Part shown: positions 36,277 through 59,600 of the stretch, one piece after another
Position numbering within the stretch: position 1 is the stretch's first letter
Layout: each line of letters starts with the position of its first letter
DNA from: Rapana venosa
Taxonomy: Eukaryota > Mollusca > Gastropoda > Neogastropoda > Muricidae
Direction of reading: 5' to 3'
Length of the DNA: 64,000 bases
Assembly: GCA_028751875.1 (NCBI GenBank)
Contig: CM054140.1
Location: forward strand, 11,284,112-11,348,111
Notes under the pieces: model-generated
The model's database searches: none
Told to the model about the DNA's origin: nothing
Seen by the model: only the letters and a program-made list of their open reading frames with translations
Translations under genes and position numbers: made by a program

Positions 36277-37930
36277 CTATCTATCTGTCCCGTAGTCTGA
36301 CGACCGTGGGGGCACCCTCAAAGACTCAGCAACCAGTTCCCTCCATTCTTCTCTCTGTTCTGCCTTTCTCAGGGTTTTGTTGAGTTCTAGGCCTGTCCAT
36401 TCACTGATGTTATCCTCCCAGCTCTTCCTTGGTCTGCCTCTTCTTCTTCCTCCTTGGACAGTGCCTTGCAAAACTGTCTTTGTAATTCCTTGGGATCTTG
36501 TGACATGCCCATACCACTTAAGTTTACGCTTTTTCACGATCGTTAGAAGGTTCTCATAGGGTCCAATGGTTTGCTGGATTCTGTTATGCACGCTTTCGTT
36601 GCTTATGTGGTCTTTGTAGGAGATGCCAAGGAGTCTCCGAAAGCATCTCATCTCCACTGCCTGTACTCTTCTCTCCAAATCTGCAGTCAGGGTCCATGAT
36701 TCACAGGCATACAGAAATATGGATATGACAAGGAGCGCATTAGTCTGATCTTGGAGATAAGTGAGATATTCTTATCTCTCCAGATGGTGTTTAGTTTTGA
36801 CAAAGCTGTTATTGTCTGTGCAGTCCTGCATACTACTTCTGGCTTGGATCCCTGGTCGGATACAATGGCTCCCAGGTACTTGAAGCTTTGAACTGTTTCC
36901 AGCTTCTGGTCATTAACCCTGATATCAGTGCTAATGCCGTTGGTGTTATTAGTCATCAGTTTGGTCTTCTCTGCACTGATTTCCATGCCGTATGTTTTGG
37001 AGGCCTTATCCAAGTGTTCTGTTAGGCTGGCAAGCTCTTTTTCTGATCCTGCTATTCCATCAATGTCATCTGCGAAGCGGAGGTTTGTGATCGTTCTGCC
37101 ACCAATGCTGACTGATCCTTCATGATGTTCCAGTGCATCAGCCATGATTCTCTCAAGGAAGATGTTGAAAAGGGTGGGTGAGAGTAGACAGCCCTGCCTT
37201 ACTCCAACTGTTGTTCGAAACCATTCTCCAATGTTGTTGTTGTAGTACACTGCACTGGTGGCCTCGCTGTACAGCTGTTTGATGACTCTGATCAGGTTTG
37301 CATTGATGCTGTACAAGTTCATGGTTGCCCACAAAGCTGCATGCCACACCCTGTCAAATGCCTTCTTAAAATCGATAAATACGTGGTATAGGTCTTGTTG
37401 ATGTTGAAGGTACCGCTCACATAGTATTCTGAGGTTGAATATCTGTTCTGTTGTGCTGCGCCCTGCTCTGAAACCTGCTTGTTCCTCAGCAATGATGGTC
37501 TCTGCTTGTGGCTTCAGTCTATTCAATATTATCTGCAGCATGACCTTGCTTGGGTGACATATGAGGCTGATTGTGCGGTAATTATGGCATTGTTGTAGAT
37601 TTCCTTTCTTGGGGAGGGTGATGATGAGTGACTGCGTCCATGGTGTTGGCCATTTTCCTGTCTGCCAGATCTTGTTGCAGATTCTTAGTAGGGCGCTGAT
37701 CATGGCTTCCCCTCCAGCTTGGACCAACTCAGCTGGAATGTTGTCAGCCCCTGCTGACTTCCCCTTTTTCAGCGATCTGACTGCTGTTTCCACTTCTTCT
37801 CGAAGGATAGGGTGACTGTCTGTGTCTTTGCTTTCGGGTACATTAAGGACTTCTGGATCTCCTGCGGTTCTATAGTTATACAGGTCGGAGCAGTATTCTG
37901 TCCATCTGTTCAGAATATCCTGGTCGTCAG
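36277..37930 (-). pseudogene. RTE family 2 reverse transcriptase half (one frameshift)
   Basis: The minus strand reads DDQDILNRWTEYCSDLYNYR, then KKGKSAGADNIPAELVQAGG, IAEEQAGFRAGRST, FIDFKKAFDRVWHA, TTVGVRQGCLLSP, LRFADDIDGIAG and a C-terminus KKRKLKWYGHVTRSQG with WEDNISEWTGLE. The open frame changes once near 36730-36745, where SLVISIFLYACESWTLTADL would continue the protein. The catalytic FADD box is intact. Confidence 0.88.
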
Positions 37931-38069
37931 GTCAGGTCAGAGACTCCCTCTGCTACTGGTAACCATGTAACCTAGTACCACCTGCCACATGTGGGGAGTA
38001 AACCCAACCAAAAAATCCGACCTGGAGAGGGATGGGCTCCGCCAGGTTTGATTTGCCCAAGATACACCA

Positions 38070-39490
38070 ATGACAAAGACAGCCAGAATCTCCATACCGG
38101 ATCGGTCGTCGCCCGGGTTACCAAGGACCGCGCCTTCTGTTGCTCATCAGGACAGATGTCGAAAGTATGCTACTGATGTAAAACGCAGCAAAATTCGTGC
38201 CAGACACAACACCATCATTGGCACTTGGAATGTACGGACACTAAGAGCTGCAGGCAAAGTGGAAGAACTGACACATGAGATGTCCAGATATCATTGGCAC
38301 ATCCTTGGGCTCTGCGAAGTCAGGTGGAAAAACATGGAGAAACAACGACCCAGGAAGACCACAAATTATACTACAGTGGAAAACAGGATAAACATGAACA
38401 CGGCGTGGGGTTTCTCGTTCACAAAGACACCGTGAACACCGTCATGAGCTGTCAGCCTGTGTCCAGCAGACTTATTACCATCCGCCTGAGAGCAACCCCC
38501 TTTAACATAACTATAGTACAGGCATACGCCCCTACATCAGACTGCACAGATGAAGCCGTAGAAGAATTTTATGAACAGCTACAAGAGGTTCTGAATCAAA
38601 CACCCAAGAAAGACATCCTCGTTGTGCAAGGCGACTGGAACGCCAAGGTAGGAGAAGAGGCATGGAAAGACTGGGAGGGCGTTTGTGGGCCACATTGTAA
38701 TAACCAATCAAATGAAAGAGGCTTGAGACTCCTGGAGTTTGCCAGTAACAACCACCTCCAGCTAGTGAATACACTTGGCCCACACAAGAAATCCAGAAAA
38801 TGGACATGGCATAGCCCAAATGGAGAACACCACAACCAAATAGATTACATCATGGTGAAAAGACGGTTTCAGTCTAGCGTTAACATCGCACAGACACGAA
38901 GTTTTCCAGGAGCAGACATAGGGAGTGATCATGATCTTGTGATGATGACTTTCCGACTACGTCTAAAGAAAATCCACAAGCGGAACAACATCAGGATCAA
39001 ATTTGACCTCGAGAAGCTGAAGGACCCAGAGGTATTAGAAATTTTTCAAGCAAGGATAGGTGGAAAGTTTGCAGCACTCACTGTGATAGACTCAGACATA
39101 GATACACTGACGAATAGTTTCAATACAGCAGTGACTGAAACAGCAAACGAGCTTCTTGGCAAACGCCGACCAGTCAAAAAACCATGGGTCACACCTAACA
39201 TCCTACAACTATGCGACAAGCGTAGAGAGTTGAAGAAAAAGAAAAATGAAACAAAAGAAAGAGCAGAACAATATAGGGCAGTCAACAAAAGAATCAGGAA
39301 GTCCATGACGGAGGCAAAAGAGAAATGGATCGGTGAACAGTGCCAAGACATTGAAGAGAACATCAAGAAAAGCAATAGCAAGAAAGCATATCAGCTGGTG
39401 AAAGACCTGACTAGCACGAAACAGAGAAAAGGTTTAACAATCCAAGACAAAAATGGGAAGTGTCTCACTGACGACCAGGATATTCTGAAC
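38070..39490 (+). pseudogene. RTE family 2 endonuclease half (one frameshift, inverted)
   Basis: Open from 38070 to about 38340, then in another frame to 39490. Motifs in order are IIGTWNVRTLRAAGK, GLCEVRW, VVQGDWNAKVG, EHHNQIDYIMVKRRFQS and ADIGSDHDLVMM, an APE-type nuclease with its Asn, Glu, Asp and SDH residues. One indel near 38330-38345 breaks the chain. The frame ends at the inversion breakpoint (DDQDILN), exactly where the RT half takes up. Confidence 0.88.
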
Positions 39491-39594
39491 AGTTTTGGGT
39501 TACCTATTTAAAAATAGATTTGCTATGTCTTAGATTTAAATGAATGAATGGTTTACAGAATACATATGAATGCCAACAGCTGGGCCACCAGGAG

Positions 39595-39722
39595 TGCACA
39601 CACACACACATATATATACACGCACACAGACATACACACACACACAAACAGACATACACACACACAAACAGAGACATACACACACAGGCACACAGGCACA
39701 CAACACACACGCATACACACTC
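39595..39722. repeat. (CA)n microsatellite
   Basis: CA repeats with GACATA interruptions; the paralogue of 10672-10795, shorter and more interrupted. Confidence 0.93.
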
Positions 39723-40813
39723 CCCTGTAGGGATGCTGGAGACCTGTCAGTAAAAATAGCATCCCCTCTTTCTGGAAATTTCCTTTGCTAGGAATTCCCT
39801 CTTTTCTATCCCCCTCTTTGTTTCTGCCTTATTCGGTTTTGTTTCCTTGTCACCTCCTTCTTGTCTATTATCTGCTTCCTAATCCATTCTCCTTGCTTTT
39901 ATACAGAAAGACTTAAAAGATAACAACTCTCTCCTCCACGTCCAAGTGGAATGTGCTGGGCCTGACTTGTCCGGCACTTAGCTGTCAGCAAAAGCACTCA
40001 TATGACAGATGGCAATGGTGGCTGTCTTAGTGTCTAAGCATTCAAGGAAGAAGTGCACACACATATGCCACACAATTTTACAAGTAACAACAGCAATAAT
40101 GACATATTAACAACCAACAAGCAAAGAAATAAATAAAACGATAGTGTAATTTTATTGGCAGTTAATTGTGTCGTTTTTTACAAGTCAGCTTATGCAGATT
40201 TTCACAGAAATGAATATGAACAGGCGTTTAAAAAAAGCAAATGCAGGAAGGAAACATTAAGCAGCCTAAGTAATAAACAGGAACAACAATATGAACGGCT
40301 AAAGCCTTGGGTTTCACTTGATAATGAAATGTCCAAAGTTTTCTGAGCTTCCGAATAATGTCCTACCTCATGAATATTTGTATCCAATATCCATGTCCAC
40401 ATTTTGTAAGTTGTTCTCTTCTGACAAAAGACGCTATTAAAACTTAGTAAATTTATAGTCAAGAGTAAACTTGCATGACATTTTTTATGAAAAGGTTGAC
40501 TACATTCTTATTTCTGTCACAGGCAGTGTTGTAAACTTTTTTGTTAATTTAAATTATAATTATATGTTACAGTTGATTTTGTCTGCTGAAATCCTCCATG
40601 CCCCATGAGGGGTTAAAGGCGAATTAAATTTTAAAACTTAAATGTTGTGTGTGTGTGTGTGGTGTTTGTTTTTCACTTTAATGTCTCCTCACTTTAAGTG
40701 ATATTAGACTGTAGGGAAAAGAATTATGAGGATAAAGGGAAAGGTGGGGGTAAACAATGTGTATGAATGAGCATGTGTAAGTTGCAGTCTTTAAGAGAAG
40801 TTGAGTCCGGGGG

Positions 40814-40879
<66 letters not shown>

Positions 40880-41454
40880 GGGAGAGAGAGAGCATGTGTG
40901 TTTGTTTGTGTGTAAATGTTTTGAAGAGAAATATTTTGAAAAACTATTTGTAAAATAAATCGCTCGAAGGCAAAAACCAACGAAACATAAGTGGGATAAT
41001 ATATGGTACAACATAACTAATATAAAATAACAGTATCTTCACATAGCAGTTAATGCCTATCAAAGGTAGATACCAACCACACTACTATTAAAACAAACAG
41101 AAAACTCATATAGAAGCAAATAATTATTCAAAATATGCTCTAGAGATAAAATACATTTGGGAGAATGACAATGACCAAGCTTTTGTGATATTGGCTGTCA
41201 TGTTAATGAGAAGTGCACAAGCAAATGATTTATTGTGATTTGTTCACCACACAAGCATTGAGTATTTTTGCAAGATTTCGCAAGGAGAGTGTTTAGGCGA
41301 AAACATTACATTAAACTGATAATGTGTCTGGGACATAGACATTGTTGGGGAAGAGAGTGTTGGTATTATTTATATTAGTTCTTTTCACGCAGTTATGTTA
41401 GTATTGACAATCTAAGTTGTTGAACATGTCTTTAAAGCAATCGGAAAACATTTT
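39723..41454. other. Intergenic, paralogous to 10796-12357; includes a (GA)n tract
   Basis: A (GA)n run lies at 40818-40895; the left paralogue has only about 14 bp of AG there. A 63-codon frame at 40155-40346 is shared with 11161-11349. No gene is recognised. Confidence 0.55.
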
Positions 41455-41940
41455 CTCTATGCACCTGTAACACTCTAGCATAGTAGATATAAAGAAACAG
41501 GGAGAGTTTCTGTACTGACAGAATAGTGAGCTGCTTTTCTGGAAGCTTGATCCACTCTTTTATTAGGAATAATCTCACAGCGTGAAGGAACACAGAAGAA
41601 TGTTACAGCCGCATCTTTAACTGGCAAAAGATGTATGAGATGATTTGTTTCAGTTGTCATTTCACTTCTTGTTTTGTGGTTAGTAGTTCTAAGCACATGT
41701 AAGACTGGTTTATAATCTATACAAATTAATATGTGACAGACATTCATGGACAGAGTAGTAATTTAATGTATAGCACAAGTATGGGTACAAGTTCAACAGT
41801 ATATATAGATGAATAACACCCTAGTAATATTGTTTGACACATTTTAATGCAGGGATTACAAAAACAGCTCCTGCTCTACTGTCTTCCAGCACAGATCCGT
41901 CCGTATAAATATGTAAATACTATTTAGAGTGGTTGTCTAT
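41455..41940 (-). mobile_element. Old LINE relic with RNase H C-terminus, copy 2
   Basis: The minus strand reads AAVTFFCVPSRCEIIPNKRV and DQASRKAAH, the decayed RNase H ending also found at 12358. It lies just beyond the 3' end of gene B. Confidence 0.55.
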
Positions 41941-42250
41941 GTGATGGTATACCAAGCTCTTTAACATATGAAGTGAATCGTTTTTTGAGATACTAAGTTT
42001 GTTTCTAGCAAATGAAGGTGTGTGTGAGGGGGAGGGGGGAGGGGACATCAAGAAAATTACAGTATCAGTGTCTGCATATTTGTCACTGTTTTTTCTACAT
42101 TTCCACTTAAACCTTGCTGTACATAAATCTACATTCAGATTCAGTACATGTACAGACTGCGGACTTTGCCATCCCAAACCGGATAAAAAATGTAACAGCA
42201 TCAATAGAAGTCATCAAGTTTTGCAGTGCTTTAATTCAGCATGCAGTCCT

Positions 42251-54034
<11,784 letters not shown>

Positions 54035-54042
54035 TGGTTCTG

Positions 54043-54503
54043 CTGAAATTGTGATAGAGATGAAGGCTTACAAGCTCAGCTTGGAATAGGCTCTACAACT
54101 GTAAATATCTCACTGGCTAAACTGTTTAGCAGGAAAAAGTCAACAAAAAAGAATCCACAGTAACCCCTATATTTTGTTCCACCTATACTTGATTTAGTGT
54201 CCTTTTATCCAATAAAAGCAAGCAGGTAACTTTTATTCAGTTATGTGGAAAACCATGCCATTGGTAAAACAAAGCTGTGTTTCAGCTTTATTGCAGGATT
54301 GTCAGTTACATCTCTGAGATTCGTGATGAAATGTAATACATGCTCTCATAAATTATGGCAACAAATACAACTTCTTAAAAGTTAAACCTCTTCGTAAAAC
54401 AGAGATTCGATCATGCTTTTTGCATAACCTATGCATGCGAATGCATATAGAAGCAGATAGACGCATGTTTTCGAATGCGCGCGCACACGCACACACACAC
54501 ACA

Positions 54504-54543
<40 letters not shown>

Positions 54544-54572
54544 ACCACTCACACTCACTCACACTAACCTAC
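54043..54572 (-). other. Predicted 5' UTR intron of gene B (530 bp)
   Basis: From donor GTAGGT (54572) to acceptor TTTCAG before the ATG. It contains a (CA)n microsatellite at 54488-54541. Much of the rest matches the gene A counterpart without its double SINE. Confidence 0.55.
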
Positions 54573-54740
54573 CTTCAGTCAGAGAAGAACATCAACAACA
54601 GTTGCCCTATTCTGACGATGGAGCAGAAATAGTTCTGACTTACAGACTGTCACTGTAGTCTGCAGTTGTCGCAAAGCCTCTCTCTCTCTCTCTCTCTCCC
54701 TCTCGGACTGCTTGGGTGATCTCCCTTGGATAGAGTCGAG

Positions 54741-54777
<37 letters not shown>

Positions 54778-54975
54778 GTCTGATTCCCCCTGTCAACCCT
54801 AGCTGTGAGTAAACACTATGGCCTGCTCACTGAGCCAATGGAAAAGTCTCCCCTTTACCAATAAGGAAGAGTAGAATTCCTTCAGTTGTTTTCCCTTCAC
54901 CAACAGTTTCAACTTCCAAACACAGATTTGTTTTCTTTAATGTCAATTCACTACTTGGTGATACAAACACGCTTG
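54573..54975 (-). promoter_or_regulatory. P450 gene B promoter and noncoding first exon (predicted)
   Basis: The third copy of the conserved block, with the donor CTGAAG|GTAGGT, the shared gactgtcactgtagtctgc (about 54643-54661) and the CCAAT box (gagccaatgg about 54831-54840, plus strand). It is more diverged than the two other copies, and CT repeats have expanded at 54680-54700 and 54745-54775. Confidence 0.58.
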
Positions 54976-55391
54976 TAGTCACACAGCAAAACGGGGCGAC
55001 TGGAAAGAACAATAGGATGGCCTCTGTTTTGTGGCTGACATGGAAAAGGACAGCTGTAGCTATCAGTTGTAATGTAGAGCATTATCTGAAAGCTGCCATG
55101 TAGACTGTTGCGCAACGTGCATTGGTTAAGAACGGGGTAACCTGGAGACCAGAAAATGGAGCAGTTTTAATGCACTGTACTGCATTGCCAAGGACGTAAT
55201 TTGCTTTTCATTTGAAACTTAATCCTTGGTTCTGGTAAAAAGTGTTCTGGCAGTTATGTTTCAACTGGCTGTGCATGGGTTACCTTGAAAATAATGTCAA
55301 CACTTTTGGGGGTCACTTAACATGAATAAGAAGTAGAGTTACCATTAATTCTTTTTTCTGTGTGCAAAACAAAATAATCAATTGTGTGATT

Positions 55392-55396
<5 letters not shown>

Positions 55397-55475
<79 letters not shown>
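55397..55475. repeat. (AT)n microsatellite
   Basis: About 39 AT units without interruption. Confidence 0.97.
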
Positions 55476-55482
<7 letters not shown>

Positions 55483-55956
55483 GTGTGTGTGGCCATCACT
55501 CAACTTGAAAGGAAACAGGGTGATGCTGCTAATATCACTAAGAGTGAACAGACGTTAAATTGAAGGGTGTTGTTAGGGTTGTGTCAATGTTGTTGGTATT
55601 ATTGTTGGTGGTGGTGATCTTTAAGGTGTGAGGGTTGTATGTTTTTTTTATATATTTTAAATCCAAAACAGTGAATGGTAATTGAAAGAGAATGAACTCT
55701 TGTGTCCTGCCAAACCCTACAATCTAAAACCTTTTGTATCAGAAACATGGGAAAATCGGATCCTTAGTCTAGAATAAAGCATTGGTCAGCTTCGCTATGA
55801 CAAAACATTTAAGTCTTTGTAGCTGCAAGAATTGTTTTGCCTCAGAGTGCACACATTCTATTGCTCCAAAAGCAAAACCACAAAAGTCAAATGATTAGAC
55901 GTAGATCCAAATCACTATCTTATTGTGATATCTTACTACTTTTGCACGTATGTAGA
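55476..55956. other. Upstream of gene B; paralogous remnants, no gene
   Basis: Partly alignable to 5455-5720 and 29160-29420, for example the gacaaaacat and aattgaaag-type stretches. No coding sequence is seen. Confidence 0.5.
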
Positions 55957-56222
55957 CTACTACTTCTTTGCCTCCAGCACTGTCTATATACTACTTCTTC
56001 GCCTCCAGCACTGTCTATATGCTCCTTCTTCGCCTCCAGCACTGTCTATATACTACTTCTTTGCCCCCAGGACTGCCTATAGTCCACTACTTCTTTGCCT
56101 CCAGCAATGTTTATTCTCCACTACTTCTTTGCCTCCAGCAATGTCTATAGTCCACTACTTCTTTGGTTCCAGCAATGCCTATAGTCTACTACTTCTTTTG
56201 CTCCAGCAATGTTTATAGTCTG
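55957..56222. repeat. 31-34-bp minisatellite, eight units
   Basis: The unit is about actacttctttgcctccagc followed by a(c/a)tgtctatagtcc. The first three units are shorter (31 bp) and the rest about 34 bp. Single-copy tactacttttg occurs at the paralogous sites near 5708 and 29420, so the array grew in this copy. Confidence 0.9.
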
Positions 56223-56329
56223 GAGTTGTTACATTCTTATTGTGGGATAAGTTGTTGATACTGTTTCCAGTAAACTATTAAAAGACACTCTTTTGGTTAG
56301 CTATTACATTTCTTGCGCGGCAGATGGCA

Positions 56330-56490
56330 AACTTTGCAGAAAAGGGCAGGGAGACTGTACCTTGTATTTAGGGCAGAGAAGTCCAGAGAAGGATGAAGCG
56401 TGACACCTACCTAAAATATAGTCAGGTTGACAGGGACAAATCAGAACAGCTTCAGCTTGTTGCCCAAGACTATCTACTCCCCTTAAATGG
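56330..56490. other. Edge of paralogous block (matches 8770-8945 and 34150-34320)
   Basis: actgtaccttgtatttaggg and agcttcagcttgttg are shared with the two other spacers. Beyond about 56520 the sequence is LINE and paralogy is lost. Confidence 0.7.
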
Positions 56491-56539
56491 TAATCAGACT
56501 TACGTTAGTCTTTTAGTTGCTGTTTTGGTAACGTTGGGT

Positions 56540-57666
56540 AGATTTTGTAATGCAAGCTTATGGTTTTAGATTAATTGGAACATCCTGGGGAACAGATTAC
56601 AACATTCAGAAGAAACTTTACCTTGGACGAGTAAGACTTGTCTTTGAGTATGGAGTAGCTGCATGGGCGACTGCATCAAAATCCAACTTTGACAAAGTTT
56701 CCCGAATCCAGAACCGGGCATCACGAATCATCGCTGGTGCCCTTAGGTCTACTCCCATTCAGACCATGGACACTCTGACTGGTCTTGAGAGCCTTGAAAG
56801 CAGGCAAGACACCAAAGTCCTGATACAAGCTGCTAAATTCAAAAGGCTGAAGAACCACCCAGTGCACAAGAGAATGTCAGAACCCACAAAGTGCAGGCTT
56901 AAACACAACAGCTTTGTGCACAATGTGCAAAGACTTGAGAGGCTGGATCCTGAACTGATGCAACAAGGGAACAAAAGAAATACTAACCCATTCCACAGTA
57001 CCAGCGTGGAAGAGAGAGCAGTTCCCAGAAATCAGAGACACAGTTTCTGGCATCTCACCAAAAGGAACACAGTCAGTGCATGTGAGAAAAGTACTTACGC
57101 TAGAGTACATGGAAGAGACCTATCCAAGAGAACTCTGAACACATGCATTCACAGATGGATCAGCAGAAAACGCTACCAGAAATGGCAGTGGCAGAGTCTT
57201 AATTATAATTATTAAAAGATGGCACAGAAATCCGCCAATCAGTACCAACTGGAAAGTTCTCAACAAATTTCAGGGCTGAAGCAGATGTACTGTTGACAGC
57301 AGCCAATACACTCTGCACCAACAGAGGCAATTCACCCCAGAGTTGTCATCTTCTCAGACGCCCTGTCTGTACTTCAGACTATTCAGAACTCACAGAACAA
57401 GGAACTTTACGCCTTTGCCTCCGCTCTTGTTGCCCTGCAGCAGTCCACTGAGCATACAGTCATCCAGTGGGTTCCTTCACACTGCAGCATCCATGGCAAC
57501 GAGGAAGCTGACCGTCTAGTGAAGGTAGGAGGTCATATGCCTCAAGAGAAGCAGGATGTGACATATGAAGAAGCAAAGACAATTGTAAAAGAAAAGCAAA
57601 AGAAGATGGCTTCAGCAGCACCCTAATTTCAACAGTAAGGATGACTACTGCATCCCCCCCCCACCG

Positions 57667-57707
<41 letters not shown>

Positions 57708-58010
57708 CCGAGAGACCAAGTAACAAATGTGAGGCTGAGGACAGAACACTGCAGACTCAGACATCACGTGTTCACCAAGTTCCACATTAGTGATTCTGAG
57801 GCATGCCCCTGTGGAAATTCTCCCATGACTGTGGAACACTTCCTCCAGACCTGTCCAAAACACTCAAACCTTAGGGCTAATATCTGGCCTACTGACCTGC
57901 CGATGAGGGACAAACTTTTCGGACCCCTGGAGGGCCTTCAGCACATGACAGCATTTTTCAAGGCCTCAGGAGGTTCTGTCTGAGTGATGGACAAAGAAGA
58001 AGAGGATTAA
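56540..58010 (+). mobile_element. RNase H-bearing LINE (I/Jockey-like), 3' part, interrupted by poly-C
   Basis: An open frame 56550-57215 includes GRVRLVFEYGVAAWATASKS, QNRASRIIAGALRSTPIQTM and HRWISRKRYQKWQWQ, the RT C-terminal region. Next come an RNase H with VVIFSDALSVLQTIQ and IQWVPSHCSIHGNEEADRLV (57340-57525), a poly-C run at 57667-57706, and a zinc-knuckle tail SEACPCGNSPMTVEHFLQTC (57795-57855) ending KASGGSV and stop at about 57981. At least two frame changes are present. The RNase H Asp and HGNEEAD are kept, so the copy is fairly young. Confidence 0.85.
57653..57706. repeat. Poly-C tract
   Basis: C-rich with an uninterrupted run of about 40 C (57667-57706), inside the LINE between RNase H and the zinc-knuckle. 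Confidence 0.95.
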
Positions 58011-58734
58011 TTGGTAATATGTATGTATGTTTGTCCGTCGTGTCCGACGATGACCTCCAAAACAGCAGAGGAGGCAGCTGCTGGTTTGGAAACTGGGCAG
58101 AAATTTGATTATAGTGGAGATGCCTTGCCCACAGCACATACCCACTCTCTCGGCCAAGTGGGCATAAGGACAGTTAGCATTGGAGATGCTCTCCAAAGGC
58201 CAACCAGCTCCCAGGGCTGCAGCACATAAGGACTGTGCAAGTCAAGCCTCCTAGTCAGAGAGTCATAGTCGATCACTAAAGACTAAGCTGTAAAGTGGAA
58301 TTCCATGAGAGGGGAAGCCACTGGTCATACAGCCTCTCACCTTGCTGTTGCCCCCAGCGTCAATGGTTTAATCAAGAACTGTGATAAAGCCCAGGCACCG
58401 ACGTAATATAGTCACAGCCAAACTGAATAGCACTATCAAGAAAGCAGCACAATGTGGTAATGGTCATTAAGTTCAGGAAAATCAACTTCCATTGATCATC
58501 ATGTAGTTTACTCCAGCATCACATAACGTGGCCTCTAGCAACTGAGATTATTTTGCAAGATAAAGGTCTATGTGTTATCACATAGGGCATATCAGTATTT
58601 GCTTGCTTTTCACGGGCATTAACATAGTCATGTCTTTCAAAGATAGATGGAACATATAATGCACCCACATAAGTAGGGAAAAACAGATATTGAGCGGAAT
58701 TGATACCTAGTGTTTTGATTGAGATCCCTTTAAT
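58011..58734. other. Sequence after the LINE tail, unknown
   Basis: A 72-codon frame at 58011-58229 (CPTMTSKTAEEAAAGLETGQ) is present in both duplicate copies. Because the copies are so similar, this is not evidence of selection. It may be the LINE 3' UTR or another repeat. Nothing else is recognised. Confidence 0.5.
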
Positions 58735-59165
58735 TTCCAAGTCTATGACCCAGAAGATTTAGCTCCCATTACTTTCCAAGTCTCTGATCCAACAGACTTA
58801 GCTTCCCCTGTTTGCCAAGTCTCTGACCCAACAGATTAGCTCCCTTTACTTTCCAAGTCTCTGACCCAACAGATTAGCTCCCTTTACTTTCCAAGTCTCT
58901 GACCCAACAGATTTATCTCCTTTTGCTTTCCAAGTCACTTACCCAGAAGATTTAGCTCCCTTTACTTTCCACATCTCTAACCAACAGATTTAGCTCCCTT
59001 TTCTTTCCAGGTCTCTACCCAAACATATATAACTCCGTTTACTTTCCATGCCCCTAACCAAGAGATTTATTTTCCTTTCCTTAAACCCCAAATATTTAGC
59101 TCCCTTTACTTTCCAACTCTCAAATCCAACAGATTTAGTTCCCTTTGCTTTGTAAGTCTCCAGAC
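58735..59165. repeat. 38-39-bp minisatellite, about 11 units
   Basis: The unit is close to ctgacccaacagatttagct plus ccctttactttccaagtct, with drift towards the right end. A second array with the same unit variants stands at 62090-62510. Confidence 0.9.
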
Positions 59166-59179
59166 CAAGGGTTTTAGCT

Positions 59180-59248
59180 TGTTTGTGTGGGGGGGTTCTT
59201 TGGGTTTTTTCTTTGTGCAAATTTATCTTTCCCATAAAAATTCCTTTC

Positions 59249-59298
<50 letters not shown>

Positions 59299-59600
59299 TG
59301 TTGTTTTTTTCTTGTTTTTTGTTTGTCTGTTTGGGAGGGTGCTTTTGTCTGTTTGTTTTTTTTTGTTGTTTTAAAATTGTGTGTGTGTGTGTGTGTGGTT
59401 TTTTTTTTTTGGTTGTTGTTGGTTTTTTTTGTTTTTTGTTTTTTTTGGGGGGGCGTTTCTGGGGTTTATTTTGTCGTTAGCTCGTCCGGGGTTGTTTGTT
59501 TGTTTGTTTGTCTGTTTGTTTGTTTGTTTTTTTCTTTTTCTCTCTTTTCTTTAAAAAAAAAAGTTTTTTCCTTTGCTTCTACTGTTTGAAAATATGAGTA
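59180..59600. repeat. T/G-biased tract with (CT)n and (TTTG)n
   Basis: Strand-asymmetric: a (CT)n run at 59253-59290, then TTTG, GTTG and poly-T steps with almost no A or C. Long false frames of Phe, Val and Leu result. It is repeated at 62520-62960. Confidence 0.9.

Larger units (their letters stand above)
36273..39490 (-). mobile_element. RTE-like LINE, family 2, full length with 5' inversion (twin priming)
   Basis: An 11-bp TSD (agttttgggtt at 36262-36272 and 39491-39501) brackets 3.2 kb. The left half (36273-37930) lies on the minus strand with a (GATA)n tail at 36273-36287 and the RT. The right half (about 37931-39490) lies on the plus strand with the 5' UTR and endonuclease. The halves meet at the same point of the element: 23 bp (ctgacgaccaggatattctg plus aac) occur at 39468-39490 and in reverse complement at 37908-37930. 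This is the expected product of twin-primed reverse transcription. Each half has one apparent indel, so it is young. The left paralogue near 10580 is empty. Confidence 0.93.

Noticed and set aside
37908..39490. A 23-bp inverted repeat suggesting a DNA transposon with terminal inverted repeats
   Set aside because: The repeats lie at the junction and end of one RTE-like LINE and continue its own reading frame. Twin priming explains them and the single TSD pair.
42230..42235. ATTAAA as the polyadenylation signal of gene B
   Set aside because: It lies only about 16 bp after the stop and has no counterpart at gene A, so the support is too weak.
56550..57215. A 221-codon frame that might be a host gene
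   Set aside because: Its motifs (QNRASRIIAGALRSTPIQ) and the following RNase H and zinc-knuckle segments mark it as the end of a LINE protein.
58011..58229. A frame conserved between 58011-58229 and 61373-61603
   Set aside because: The two copies belong to a near-identical duplication, so conservation carries no evidence of selection, and no domain is recognised.
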